Position numbers and translations under genes: made by a program. This document shows positions 51,375 to 59,979 of a DNA stretch of 64,000 nucleotides, one piece after another; position 1 is the first letter of the stretch, and each line of letters begins with the position of its first letter. This DNA comes from Kitasatospora purpeofusca. GTDB taxonomy: Bacteria > Actinomycetota > Actinomycetes > Streptomycetales > Streptomycetaceae. The notes below the pieces were generated by a model, which was given only the letters and a program-made list of their open reading frames with translations, was not told where the DNA came from and searched no databases. The DNA is taken from assembly GCF_000718025.1 (NCBI RefSeq), contig NZ_JODS01000001.1:248001-312000 (forward strand), given 5' to 3'.

Positions 51375-51978
51375 CGGGCGGCCGATCGGTGACGGCCGCG
51401 AGCACCGCGTCCGCCAGCTCCGCGACGGACCGGCCGTCCCCCGCCTCCAGCGGCTCCGACCCGAGCACCGACAGCTCGGCGAGCAGCAGTTCCTGGTAAC
51501 GCACCGACCTGGCCAGGAACTTGTCCATCAGGTACCGGCCGTCCGGGGTCGCCTCCGGGTACCGCCCGGCCGTCCGGATCCGGGTACGCAGGACGGCCTC
51601 GTCCGCACGCAGCCAGTGGGCGGACACCCTGCCGCCGGTGAGCCGCGCCACCTCGGGCGGCCACAGCGCCGAACCCTCCAGGACGAGGCCCGCTCCTGCA
51701 CCGTCCACGATCAGCTGCTCGATCCGGGGCCACAGCCGCGCGTAGTGCTCCCGCACCGAGGCGATCAACTCCTCGACGGCGAGGGTCCGGTAGTGCTCGG
51801 CCACGTGCGGCGGCACCTCCCACCCCGGCACCGGCCACGGTCGGCCGGGGTGGCGCGCCAGTGTGTCCGTCGTCCGGTACGCGAAGCCGAGCCGGTCCGC
51901 CAGCAGCCGGCCGAGCGTCGACTTCCCGGTGTTCGACGTCCCGCCGATCAGCACCACCCGCACACCGTCGTCCGTCAT
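51358..51978 (-). CDS. P-loop kinase (2-phosphoglycerate-kinase-like)
   Basis: 206 aa. Walker A is IGGTSNTGKST near residue 12, followed by the base-specific segment FAYRTTDTLARHPGRPW and LIVDGAGAGLVLEGSALWP. The IGGTSNTGKST loop resembles small-molecule kinases annotated as 2-phosphoglycerate kinase or unknown AAA proteins. The substrate is unknown. ATG 51978 lies 10 bases from the end of the upstream MFS gene, so both are likely one transcript. Confidence 0.78.
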   Translation of the reverse strand: MTDDGVRVVLIGGTSNTGKSTLGRLLADRLGFAYRTTDTLARHPGRPWPVPGWEVPPHVAEHYRTLAVEELIASVREHYARLWPRIEQLIVDGAGAGLVLEGSALWPPEVARLTGGRVSAHWLRADEAVLRTRIRTAGRYPEATPDGRYLMDKFLARSVRYQELLLAELSVLGSEPLEAGDGRSVAELADAVLAAVTDRPPVTGAG

Positions 51979-51988
51979 ACGGCCGACC

Positions 51989-53314
51989 CTATCCACCGGT
52001 CCCGGCCCGCGCCCGCGGGCGGGAGGTCGGATCCGCCGACTTCCCGCGCGTGGAACGCGCGAGGCGTCCGGCAAGGACCGGCGTTCCGGCCGCGCACACG
52101 GCCACGGTGATCATCGCCAGTCCCGCCCCGACCAGCACGGCGCGCGGCCCCAGCACGGCCGTCAGCGGACCGCCCAGGGTCGCGCCCGCCGGGGAGGCCG
52201 TCATCAGCACGGACGACCTCAGGGCGAGGACGGAGGTGAGGGCGGGCGGCGGCGTGAGGTCCTGGAACAGGCCGAGCGACAGCGCGCCGTACGGGCCGTA
52301 CACCAGCCCGACCACGGCGAACCCGGCCACCGAGACCACGGCCGGGCCGGGCGGCGCGAACGACAGCAGGGCGACGCCGTGCGCGGCGACGATCCCCAGC
52401 AGCACCCGCCGGACCGCGCCGCGGCGCAGCATGCCGACGGCCAGCGCGCCCAGCACCGCCCCGACCCCGAAGGCCGCCCAGTAGGTGCCGAGCAGACCGG
52501 GCCCGGCCGCCAGCTCCTGCCCGACGAACAGCGGCAGCGCGACCTCCACGGGGCCCCAGGCCAGGTTGAACAGCCAGGTCAGAACGAGCAGGGCCAGCAG
52601 CTCCGGCCTGGTCCGCAGTACCCGCAGCCCCTCGCCGCGCGGCACGGCCTCCCGCTCCGGCCGGTCCAGAACGGAGGCGGGGACGGCAGCGGGGACGGCG
52701 GACAGCCTCCCGGCACCGACCGCCAGCACCGCGAACGACAGGGCGTCCAGCCCGAGCACCCAGGCCGGCGCGACCACCGCCGTCAGCGTCCCCGCCAGCG
52801 CCGGTCCGGCGATCATCGCCACCCAGCCGCTCGTGCTGAGCAGCGCGTTGGCCGCCAGCCGCCGATCCGCCGGGAGCACCTCGGCCACCAGGGCGTACCT
52901 GGCGCTCGCGCCCCACCCGTGCAGCAGCGAGGAACCGGCCAGCAGGACCAGCAGCAGCCAGGGCCCCAGCACACCGAACGCCCACCCGACGGGGATCGCG
53001 CCCAGCAGCGCCGCGCGCGTCCACGCGTCCGCCCGGATCAGGCGCCGCGCGGGCAGTCCGCGCAGCCAACGGCCGAGCAGCAGCGCACCGAGCGCGCCGG
53101 GCAGGACGTAGGCGGCGACGGCGGCCCCGACGTACAGCCCGGTCTGCCCGGGCGGGGCCAGTTGCAGCGCGAGCCACGGCACGGCCACGGCGCTCATGCC
53201 GTCCCCGAGGTCGGACACCGCGAGCGCGGGGAGCAGCCGGCGGAACGGGCCGGGGGCGAACAGCGGACGGTAGGCCGGGGGAAGCCGCCGGACCAGTGGT
53301 GCGGATGAGATCAT
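51989..53314 (-). CDS. MFS efflux transporter under SoxR-type control
   Basis: 441 aa, about 12 hydrophobic helices arranged in two six-helix halves with a central loop near residues 195-225. Motif-A-like segment LGRWLRGLPARRLIRADAWTR in the first half and GALAVGMLRRGAVRRVL in the second. Enterobactin-exporter/DHA-like efflux group; substrate unknown. The C-terminal tail is basic. Start ATG 53314 is 7 bases after the -10 of a promoter with a 19-bp spacer and a SoxR-like dyad, divergent from a SoxR-type gene, so redox-active compounds are likely inducers or substrates. Confidence 0.88.
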   Translation of the reverse strand: MISSAPLVRRLPPAYRPLFAPGPFRRLLPALAVSDLGDGMSAVAVPWLALQLAPPGQTGLYVGAAVAAYVLPGALGALLLGRWLRGLPARRLIRADAWTRAALLGAIPVGWAFGVLGPWLLLVLLAGSSLLHGWGASARYALVAEVLPADRRLAANALLSTSGWVAMIAGPALAGTLTAVVAPAWVLGLDALSFAVLAVGAGRLSAVPAAVPASVLDRPEREAVPRGEGLRVLRTRPELLALLVLTWLFNLAWGPVEVALPLFVGQELAAGPGLLGTYWAAFGVGAVLGALAVGMLRRGAVRRVLLGIVAAHGVALLSFAPPGPAVVSVAGFAVVGLVYGPYGALSLGLFQDLTPPPALTSVLALRSSVLMTASPAGATLGGPLTAVLGPRAVLVGAGLAMITVAVCAAGTPVLAGRLARSTRGKSADPTSRPRARAGTGG

Positions 53315-53321
53315 GCGGGCC

Positions 53322-53352
53322 AGGCAAGCGGTTCACGCGCGCTTGAAGTCAA
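53322..53352 (-). promoter_or_regulatory. SoxR-type promoter of the MFS exporter
   Basis: Minus strand: -35 TTGACT (53352-53347), 19-bp spacer, -10 TTGCCT (53327-53322), 7 bases, ATG. The dyad TTCA-a-GCGCGC-g-TGAA, one mismatch, is centred 13.5 bases from the first base of the -35, identical to the transketolase promoter and to E. coli soxS. Confidence 0.7.
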
Positions 53353-53376
53353 GCGGAACCGGGGAACGGGGCGGAC

Positions 53377-53772
53377 GTGCAGGATGTCGGTATCGGGGAG
53401 CTGGCCCGGCAGACCGGGCTGCGGCCCTCGGCGCTGCGGTACTACGAGAGCCTCGGCCTGCTGCCCGCCGCCCGGCGCGAGGGCGGCCGCCGGGTCTGGC
53501 CGGCGGCCACGCTGCGCCGGGTCGCCCTGATCCGGATGTCCCAGCGGGCGGGCTTCACGCTGGCCGAGATCCGGGGGCTGCTGGACACCTCCACCACCCG
53601 CGGCACCACCCGCCAGTGGCGCGCCCTGGCCGAACGCAAGCTCCCCGAGCTCGACCGCGTCGTCCGGCAGACCCAGCAGCTCCGGGACGCCGTCGCGGCC
53701 TGCCTCGCCTGCGGCTGCATGAACTTCGCCGACTGCGAACTCCTCTCCGCCGGTGCGGCCGACGGCACCTGA
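53377..53772 (+). CDS. Short SoxR-type MerR regulator with [2Fe-2S] motif
   Basis: 131 aa. HTH is VGIGELARQTGLRPSALRYY, then the dimerisation helix, and CLACGCMNFADC (C-X2-C-X-C-X5-C) near residues 110-121 as in SoxR. It is about 40 residues shorter than the other SoxR-type protein in the window at the C-terminus and N-terminus. GTG start 53377. Divergent from an MFS exporter with which it probably forms a sensor-efflux pair. Confidence 0.9.
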   Translation: MQDVGIGELARQTGLRPSALRYYESLGLLPAARREGGRRVWPAATLRRVALIRMSQRAGFTLAEIRGLLDTSTTRGTTRQWRALAERKLPELDRVVRQTQQLRDAVAACLACGCMNFADCELLSAGAADGT

Positions 53773-54053
53773 GCGTGACTCGGGACGCGGGCGGAGCGGC
53801 CTCCGGAACGTGATCGACATGTGATCCGGCACCCCCGTCCGGCGGGCTCCGGCGGCCCGCCCGAACGCCCTTTCCCGGGCCTGCGGCACGGTGCGGCCGG
53901 TCGCCCGTCCCGGGGTCCGGGGGCCAGGACGGAGGACGTCCGACCGGGGCCGCAGCGGGGCTCAACGGCCCTTTCGGCGCAGGGAATCGGGGGTGAGAGT
54001 ACGGCCGCGGACTCCTAGGCTGGGAGCATCCCACCCCACCGAAAGGCCCGCCC

Positions 54054-54788
54054 TTGAACCGCGCCATCCGCTCCGTCGACGACGTCCTCGACCTGCTCGA
54101 CGGGCTCTTCCGCCCCGAGGCGGACCGCTGGACCGACCGGGCCGCCGACTGGTGGGACGGCTTCTACGCCGACCGGGCCTCGGGGCGGCCGTTCTTCGTC
54201 GACAAGCCGGACGAGAACCTCGTCGCTCGGCTCGACGGCGGCCTGCTGCCGCCCGGCGCACGGGTGCTGGACCTCGGCTGCGGGGCCGGCCGCAACGCCG
54301 TGCACCTCGCCTCGCGCGGCTTCGAGGTGGACGCCGTCGACCTCTCGGCGACCGCCCTCGCCTGGGCGCGCGAGCGCGCGGACGCGGCGGGCGTCGCCCC
54401 GCGCTTCCACCACGGCAACATCTTCAGCGCCGAACTGCCCCTCCCCCAGTACGACCTGGTGTACGACTCGGGCTGCCTGCACCACCTCCCGCCGCACCGC
54501 CGGATCAGCTACCTGGCCCTGCTGGAGCGCGTCCTCGCACCGGGCGGGTACTTCGGGCTGACCTGCTTCGCGGCCGGCGAGATGGGTTCGGAGCTGCCGG
54601 ACGCCGAGCTGTACCGCAACGGGCGGCTGGACGGCGGGCTGGCCTTCACACCGGACGAACTCCGTTGGATCTTCGCCGGGTTCACGGAGCTGGAGATCCG
54701 GCCGATGGTCCCGCAGGAGCCCGCGTCCCCGCTCTTCGGCCTGCCCGTGCTGCTCACCGGCCTGTTCCGCAGGCCGCTCGCCGGCTGA
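54054..54788 (+). CDS. SAM-dependent class I methyltransferase
   Basis: 244 aa from TTG 54054, preceded by GAAAGG with a 7-base spacer. Motif I is VLDLGCGAGRNAVHLA, motif II region DAVDLSATAL, and LVYDSGCLHHLPPHRR is motif IV of methyltransferase family 11/25. The protein substrate or small molecule is unknown; no biosynthetic genes adjoin it. The long 281-bp gap before it has TAGGCT at 54017, a plausible -10. Confidence 0.85.
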   Translation: MNRAIRSVDDVLDLLDGLFRPEADRWTDRAADWWDGFYADRASGRPFFVDKPDENLVARLDGGLLPPGARVLDLGCGAGRNAVHLASRGFEVDAVDLSATALAWARERADAAGVAPRFHHGNIFSAELPLPQYDLVYDSGCLHHLPPHRRISYLALLERVLAPGGYFGLTCFAAGEMGSELPDAELYRNGRLDGGLAFTPDELRWIFAGFTELEIRPMVPQEPASPLFGLPVLLTGLFRRPLAG

Positions 54789-54885
54789 GGCATGCGGGCG
54801 CCACGACCGGGCAGGAAGGAGGGTGGACAGGGCGGGGGCCGGTCGGCCGATCCGCCGGCCGGCAGCGATGAGGGGACGGGACGCG

Positions 54886-55902
54886 ATGTCCGCCGACGAA
54901 ACGCCGTGGGACGACGCCGTCGGGCGCGGACTGGGCTTCCTCCACCGGGCATTGGGGCCCGCTGGGCTGCCGTCCGCCCGGCCCGGCGCCGACCCGGAGC
55001 TGCGCAGACCGCTCAGCGGCGCCGACGGGCGCCGCCACCTGCTCGTCACCCACGGGGAGGATCTCGGGTTCGACCCGGACGACGAGGGCCTCTCCGCGAT
55101 GTGGGGGCTCGCGCTGCTGCGGCCGGACTCCGGGCGGGCCGAGGAGCGCGAACTGGTCGCCGCGCTGGCGCCGCAGGTCGCCCGGTACCGCGAGCCGGAG
55201 GCGCGGCGCTACCGCATCTTCCCGCCCGACCGCCCGTCCCCCGCCGACACGGGCAGCACCGCCGTCGCGGCCGCCGGACTGGCCCGGCACGGGCTGCTCG
55301 CACCGGCCGAACTGGACGACCTGGCCCGCGAGCTGCTCGACACCCAGATAGGCCCGGACGACGGTCCGATACCGGCCTACTGGGAGGACAGCGACAGCAG
55401 CCCCGCCCGCGGGCGCCGCTACGACGCCGTCTCTGCCGCCAACGTCCTGTTCGCCCTGCACCTCCCGGGCGCCGTCGGCCGGCTGCCGCACCCGGCGGCC
55501 GAGGCGACGCTCCGCTACGTCGTCGAGCACCTCAACGGCCCGCGCACCGGCACCCTCAACTACGCCGCCCCGGAGGCCTTCCTGCACGCCGCCGCCCGGG
55601 CATCCACCGTCGTGCCCGAACTCGCCGAGCCGGTGCGGCGGGCGGTGGGGCACGTGACCACCCAGACCGCCGACACACCGCTTGCGGTGGCGCTGCTCGT
55701 GATCGCCGGCGAGTACGCGGGCGGGACCGCCGAACTGCCCGAACTGCGCCGCCGGTTGGCCGACACCCAGCTCCCGGACGGCTCCTGGCCGGCCGGCGGC
55801 TACTTCCGCACCGGGCGACTGCCGCTGTACTTCGGCTCGCCGCACCTCACCACGCTGTTCGCCGTCCGCGCGCTGCGCCCGGAGACCACCGGGCAGGCGT
55901 GA
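54886..55902 (+). CDS. Protein resembling alpha/alpha-toroid (terpene cyclase/prenyltransferase-like) fold
   Basis: 338 aa, no signal or membrane segment. Segments DTGSTAVAAAGLARHG, YDAVSAANVLFALHL, DTPLAVALLVIAGEYAGG and QLPDGSWPAGGYFRTG, the last with the QxxDGSW motif seen in toroidal squalene-cyclase and prenyltransferase-beta folds. The acidic motif DxDD is not seen, so cyclase activity is not claimed. Start MSADETPW at 54886 is chosen over ATG 54868 for its better spacing from GGGACG. Overlaps a small ORF by GTGA. Confidence 0.6.
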   Translation: MSADETPWDDAVGRGLGFLHRALGPAGLPSARPGADPELRRPLSGADGRRHLLVTHGEDLGFDPDDEGLSAMWGLALLRPDSGRAEERELVAALAPQVARYREPEARRYRIFPPDRPSPADTGSTAVAAAGLARHGLLAPAELDDLARELLDTQIGPDDGPIPAYWEDSDSSPARGRRYDAVSAANVLFALHLPGAVGRLPHPAAEATLRYVVEHLNGPRTGTLNYAAPEAFLHAAARASTVVPELAEPVRRAVGHVTTQTADTPLAVALLVIAGEYAGGTAELPELRRRLADTQLPDGSWPAGGYFRTGRLPLYFGSPHLTTLFAVRALRPETTGQA

Positions 55903-56048
55903 CCGGACCCGGGGCCGGGGCCGGTGGGAGCGACCCGGTGGCGGCCCTGCTCGCGCCCTACCGGGAGGTGCTGGCCGACCCGGGCGCCCCGGCACCGGGC
56001 CGCCGCCCGGGCACTCGCACACCCGGCGGGGGCGCGGGGCAGCGGTAG
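55899..56048 (+). CDS. Possible 49-aa protein coupled to the preceding gene
   Basis: GTG overlaps the stop of the toroid-like gene (GTGA). Product rich in Gly/Pro/Ala, with a short helical stretch PVAALLAPYREVLADP in the middle. No recognised domain; coupling and typical GC3 support it, but the length is marginal. Confidence 0.4.
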   Translation: MTGPGAGAGGSDPVAALLAPYREVLADPGAPAPGRRPGTRTPGGGAGQR

Positions 56049-56080
56049 CGCGCCCCGCAGGCAGTAGCGCGCCCGGTGCC

Positions 56081-56551
56081 TCACGGACCCGGCGAGGCGG
56101 CGCCGCCCTCGTACAACCGCCGCAGCAGGCCGTCCAGGTCGAGGTGGGTGCGCTCCCGCCCGATCGGGACCAGGCTCTCGGTGCGGGCGAGGAACGCCCG
56201 GACCCGCTCGGCGGGGGCCCGCAGGACCACGCTGCTCCCCTCGCCGGTGAGGGTGATGAAGACGGAGTCGAGCCGCTCGTCCACGCCGGGGTGGACCGAG
56301 ACGCTGCCGATCCCGGACCAGCCGTGCAGTCCGGTGGCGAGCAGGTCGCGGGCGAACACCCAGGTGATGGGCGTGGCGAGGTCGGTGTGGTTGTCGAGGA
56401 AGACGGCGTAGGGGTCGGCGGTGTGGTATCGCAGCCGGGCCGCGACGGAGACGGTCAGGCCGGGGCAGACGGCGACCCGGAGGTCGAGCGCGACGGCGCA
56501 GCCGTCACCGGGGGCGTACTGCGCGGGGACACGCGGGCTGTCGTACGTCAT
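56081..56551 (-). CDS. SsgA-like sporulation/cell-division regulator (SALP)
   Basis: 156 aa. The SsgA fold is recognised from RYHTADPYAVFLDNH, ITWVFARDLLATGL, the beta-rich middle (VSVHP, VFITL), and FLARTESLVPIGRE towards the end. SALPs occur only in sporulating actinomycetes, where they steer septum placement and FtsZ recruitment during sporulation. The paralogue cannot be assigned. Monocistronic, ATG 56551. Confidence 0.9.
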   Translation of the reverse strand: MTYDSPRVPAQYAPGDGCAVALDLRVAVCPGLTVSVAARLRYHTADPYAVFLDNHTDLATPITWVFARDLLATGLHGWSGIGSVSVHPGVDERLDSVFITLTGEGSSVVLRAPAERVRAFLARTESLVPIGRERTHLDLDGLLRRLYEGGAASPGP

Positions 56552-56861
56552 GACCGCCTCCGGATGGTGCGCACCGCCGGAACAGCGACGCGGGCATGCA
56601 GAATCGTTTCTTCACAACCGCCACGGGCGGAAAAGTCAGGGCTCACGGCAGGAACAACGAGCCACCCGGACTTCGGCAACCCCTGCGCCCGCCCCTCCCC
56701 CGCCGCGCCGGACCACCCGCACGGCCCCCGGCCGACGGCGCGTCGCCCCGCGCCGGGCGCGCCCCGTCCCTAGGCTGACGCCGCAGCAGCCCCGCGGCCG
56801 CCACCGCCGCCCGCCCGCAACCCCGCCGCGACCCCGCCGCGATCCCAGGAACGGACCCTCC
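56552..56861. other. 310-bp intergenic region between SALP and Tap-type genes
   Basis: Holds divergent promoters. A lower-GC patch lies near 56594-56640, and TAGGCT at 56772-56777 is a possible -10 for the peptidase gene. No gene is seen. Confidence 0.5.
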
Positions 56862-58496
56862 ATGCACCCTGTCGTACGCGGCGCCGGGGCCCTCGGCCTC
56901 GCCGCGGTCCTGGCCACCGCCACGGCCGCCTGCGAGAGCGGCACCGGCTCCGGCACCGGCTCCGCGACGTCCGGGCCGTCCACCGCCTCCGCCTCCGCCG
57001 CAGCCACTGCTCCCGCAGCCTCCACCAGCGCGGGCGTCCCGCCGCTGCCGGCCTCGCTCACCGGCCAGCAGCTCGGCTGGCAGCCCTGCCCGGCACCCTC
57101 CACCGCCCAGGGCGGCGACGGCTCGGCCCCGGGCGCGCCCTGGGAGTGCGCCACGCTCAAGGCCCCGCTGGACTACGCGAAGCCCGACGGTCGGACCATC
57201 GACCTGGCCCTGATCCGGGCCGTGGCCACCGGCACCGGCGGGCAGCCCCGGATCGGCTCGCTGATCTACAACTTCGGCGGTCCCGGCGGCTCCGGCGTCG
57301 CCACCCTGCCCGCTCTCGCCAAGGACTACGCCGACCTCAACGCCCGCTACGACCTGGTGAGCTTCGACCCGCGCGGGGTCGGCAACAGCGCGGGCGTGCG
57401 GTGCCTGGACGACGCCGCCACGGACGCCTCCGCCGCCGTCGACGGTTCGCCCGACGACCAGGCCGAGACCACCGCGCTCGACGCGGCCGGCTCCGCCTAC
57501 GCCGCCGCCTGCGAGCAGAACTCCGGCGCCGTCCTGCCCCACGTCGACACCGTCTCGGCCGCCCGCGACCTCGACCTGATGCGCCAGGTGCTCGGCGACG
57601 CGAAACTGCACTACTTCGGCATCTCCTACGGCACCGAACTCGGCGGCGTCTACGCGCACCAGTACCCGGGCAACGTCGGCCACCTGGTGATGGACGCCGT
57701 CGTCGACCCGACCAAGGACCCGGTGCAGAGCGCGCTCGGCCAGGCGAAGGGCTTCCAACTCGCCCTGGAGAACTTCATGAAGGCGTGCGCCGCCCAGGCC
57801 GGGCCGTCCTGCCCGACCGGCCAGGGCGGCGACGAGGGCACCCGGCGCATCACCGACCTGCTGAACGGCCTCGACACCGCCCCGCTGCCCACCGACAGCA
57901 ACCGCAGGCTGACCCAGGACCTCGCGGTCACCGGCATCGCCGCCGCGCTCTACAACCCGAACACCTGGAACGCCCTCTCCATCGGCCTCCAGGAGGCGAT
58001 GCGGGGCGGCACCGGCACCACCCTGCTCGCGCTCGCCGACGCCTACTCCGGCCGCGACCAGCAGGGCCACTACAGCAACCAGTCCGCCGCCAACCGGGCG
58101 ATCAGCTGCGCCGACGACAGGTCGCGCTACACCGCCGCCGACGTCCAGGGGCTGCTGCCCACGTTCCGCCAGGCCTCGCCGGTGTTCGGAGACTTCACCG
58201 CCTGGGGCCTGACCTCCTGCACCGGCTGGCCGGTCCAGGGGAGCGCCGACCTCCCCGAGGTGTCCGCCGCGGGCTCGGCACCGATCGTCGTCATCGGCAA
58301 CACCGGCGATCCGGCCACCCCGTACGAGGGCGCCGGGGCGATGGCGCGGCAGCTCGGCGCGGGCGTCGGGGTCCAGGTCACCCTCCAGGGCCAGGGCCAC
58401 GGCGGCTACGACTCCGGCAACGCCTGCCTCAAGCAGGTCGTCGACCAGTACCTGCTGGCCGACAAGGTGCCGGCCGAGGGCACCACCTGCTCCTAG
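56862..58496 (+). CDS. Secreted alpha/beta-hydrolase peptidase, tripeptidyl-aminopeptidase (Tap) type
   Basis: 544 aa lipoprotein or secreted protein: signal segment with lipobox-like TATAAC (Cys about 24), then a Ser/Thr/Ala linker. Hydrolase core with IYNFGGPGGSGV oxyanion loop, nucleophile in GISYGTELGG, Asp in VVIGNTGDPATPY and His in GQGHGGYDSG. This is the SlpD/Tap peptidase layout, which removes N-terminal peptides from extracellular proteins. ATG 56862 after AGGAACGGAC. Confidence 0.9.
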   Translation: MHPVVRGAGALGLAAVLATATAACESGTGSGTGSATSGPSTASASAAATAPAASTSAGVPPLPASLTGQQLGWQPCPAPSTAQGGDGSAPGAPWECATLKAPLDYAKPDGRTIDLALIRAVATGTGGQPRIGSLIYNFGGPGGSGVATLPALAKDYADLNARYDLVSFDPRGVGNSAGVRCLDDAATDASAAVDGSPDDQAETTALDAAGSAYAAACEQNSGAVLPHVDTVSAARDLDLMRQVLGDAKLHYFGISYGTELGGVYAHQYPGNVGHLVMDAVVDPTKDPVQSALGQAKGFQLALENFMKACAAQAGPSCPTGQGGDEGTRRITDLLNGLDTAPLPTDSNRRLTQDLAVTGIAAALYNPNTWNALSIGLQEAMRGGTGTTLLALADAYSGRDQQGHYSNQSAANRAISCADDRSRYTAADVQGLLPTFRQASPVFGDFTAWGLTSCTGWPVQGSADLPEVSAAGSAPIVVIGNTGDPATPYEGAGAMARQLGAGVGVQVTLQGQGHGGYDSGNACLKQVVDQYLLADKVPAEGTTCS

Positions 58497-58578
58497 CCCG
58501 GCGATCCGCCCAACACCCCACCCCGGCCGGTGACTTCACCACGTGACACCCTACCGTGGGCCCCGGAAAGGGGACCAC

Positions 58579-58986
58579 ATGACCGCCGAGCCGCTACCGC
58601 CGCAGGGAAACCGCCGCCTCCTCGACCCCGCGCGACCGTTCCCCGAACGGGTCGCCCGGCTGGTCCGGGACTGGGAGGACGACGGGCGGGCCCGCTACCG
58701 CCTGGTCGACGGGCGGCCGTTGCTCGCCCTCTACTGCTGGCACCTGGACGCCGCCCGGCGCGGCACCACCGAGGACGACCCGGCGACCGCGGAGTACGTC
58801 GCCGCGGCCTTCGCCGCCAACGGCGGCGCCGACGGGTGGGACGCGCTGCTGCGCGAACGGGCCGACTGCGCCTGCCACGGCCAGAGTTGGCGACTGGAGA
58901 ACATCTCGGTCTGCCTCGGCTGCCTGCGCTACGTGTGCTACCAGGTCGAGGGGCCCTGCTGTCCCGGCGCCCGCATCGTCGGCTGA
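58579..58986 (+). CDS. Small Cys-rich cytosolic protein of unknown function
   Basis: 135 aa. Seven cysteines concentrated in the last 45 residues: CACHGQ, VCLGCLRYVCYQV and CCPGAR, the spacing of metal or Fe-S binding. No signal peptide. N-terminal helices DWEDDGRARYRLVDGR. ATG 58579 after AAAGGGGA; GTG 58543 is a less likely start. Neighbours give no hint. Confidence 0.7.
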   Translation: MTAEPLPPQGNRRLLDPARPFPERVARLVRDWEDDGRARYRLVDGRPLLALYCWHLDAARRGTTEDDPATAEYVAAAFAANGGADGWDALLRERADCACHGQSWRLENISVCLGCLRYVCYQVEGPCCPGARIVG

Positions 58987-58990
58987 GCCG

Positions 58991-59902
58991 TCACACCTCC
59001 GGGCGGGATGCCCCGCCCCGGTCCCCCGCCAGGAGCCGGGCCAGCAGCGCGGCGGGCCCCTCCGGCAGCGCGCCGTGCACCAGTTCCGTCCGGTGCACCA
59101 GGCGGGGAGCCCGGACCGGCACCGCCGCCACGTCCGGGACCCCGGCCAGGGCGGTGGCGGGCAGCAGCGCCAGCCCGTGCCCGGCCGCGACCAGGGCGAG
59201 CAGCCCACGCACATCGGTGCCCAGGTAGCGGGCGGCGGGCCGGTAGCCCTCGACGCCGGTGGCGGCGCTCAACCGGGCGGCGGTCGGGGCGAGGCCCGGG
59301 GCGTCCAGCCAGTGGGCGGCGGACAGGTCCGCGAGCGCCAGGCCGGAGCGCCCGGCGAGCGGGTGGCCGGACGGCAGCGCGACGACGAGCGGCTGTTCGG
59401 CGACGGCGACGGTGGCGAGCGGGCCCACGTCCGGCAGCGGGAGCGGGTCGCTGGGCGCGGCCGGGCCGTCGACGAGCGCGAGGTCGACCGCGCCGGTGGC
59501 GACCTCGGCGGGCAGCACGTCCTGGGCGACCACCCGCACCGTCAGGTCCACCGCCGGATACGCCCGGCGCACCTCGGCGAGCGCGCGCCCCAGTTCCACC
59601 CCGACCGCCAGCGGGGTGGCCCCGACCGCGAGACGGGCGCTCGCGGCACCCGCCAGGCGCGCGATGTCGGCGCGCGCCGCATCAATCCTCAGCAGCAGCG
59701 CCCCGGCGTGCTCCAGCAGGCGTTCACCGGCACCGGTCGGCCCGACCGGGCGGCGGTGGAGCACGGCCGTGCCGAGGTCCGCCTCCAGCGCCGCGATCTG
59801 CTGGGAGACCGCGGACTGGGTGTAGCCGAGTTCGCGGGCCGCGTCTGAGAACGAGCCCAGCCGGGCCACCGTGACGAAGGTGCGCAGCTGCTGCGGCTCC
59901 AT
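58991..59902 (-). CDS. LysR family transcriptional regulator
   Basis: 303 aa, standard LysR size. HTH at 18-37 (SFSDAARELGYTQSAVSQQI), then the periplasmic-binding-type effector domain. Divergent from the CTP-synthase-C-like gene over a 77-bp gap. Its usual target would be the divergent gene. Confidence 0.92.
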   Translation of the reverse strand: MEPQQLRTFVTVARLGSFSDAARELGYTQSAVSQQIAALEADLGTAVLHRRPVGPTGAGERLLEHAGALLLRIDAARADIARLAGAASARLAVGATPLAVGVELGRALAEVRRAYPAVDLTVRVVAQDVLPAEVATGAVDLALVDGPAAPSDPLPLPDVGPLATVAVAEQPLVVALPSGHPLAGRSGLALADLSAAHWLDAPGLAPTAARLSAATGVEGYRPAARYLGTDVRGLLALVAAGHGLALLPATALAGVPDVAAVPVRAPRLVHRTELVHGALPEGPAALLARLLAGDRGGASRPEV

Positions 59903-59979
59903 CTGCCATCACATCCACTGATCGAGAGGTAAGGAATCATCGTTGGCGCTGATGCCGCGTCGGCGGTCAGGATAACCGC

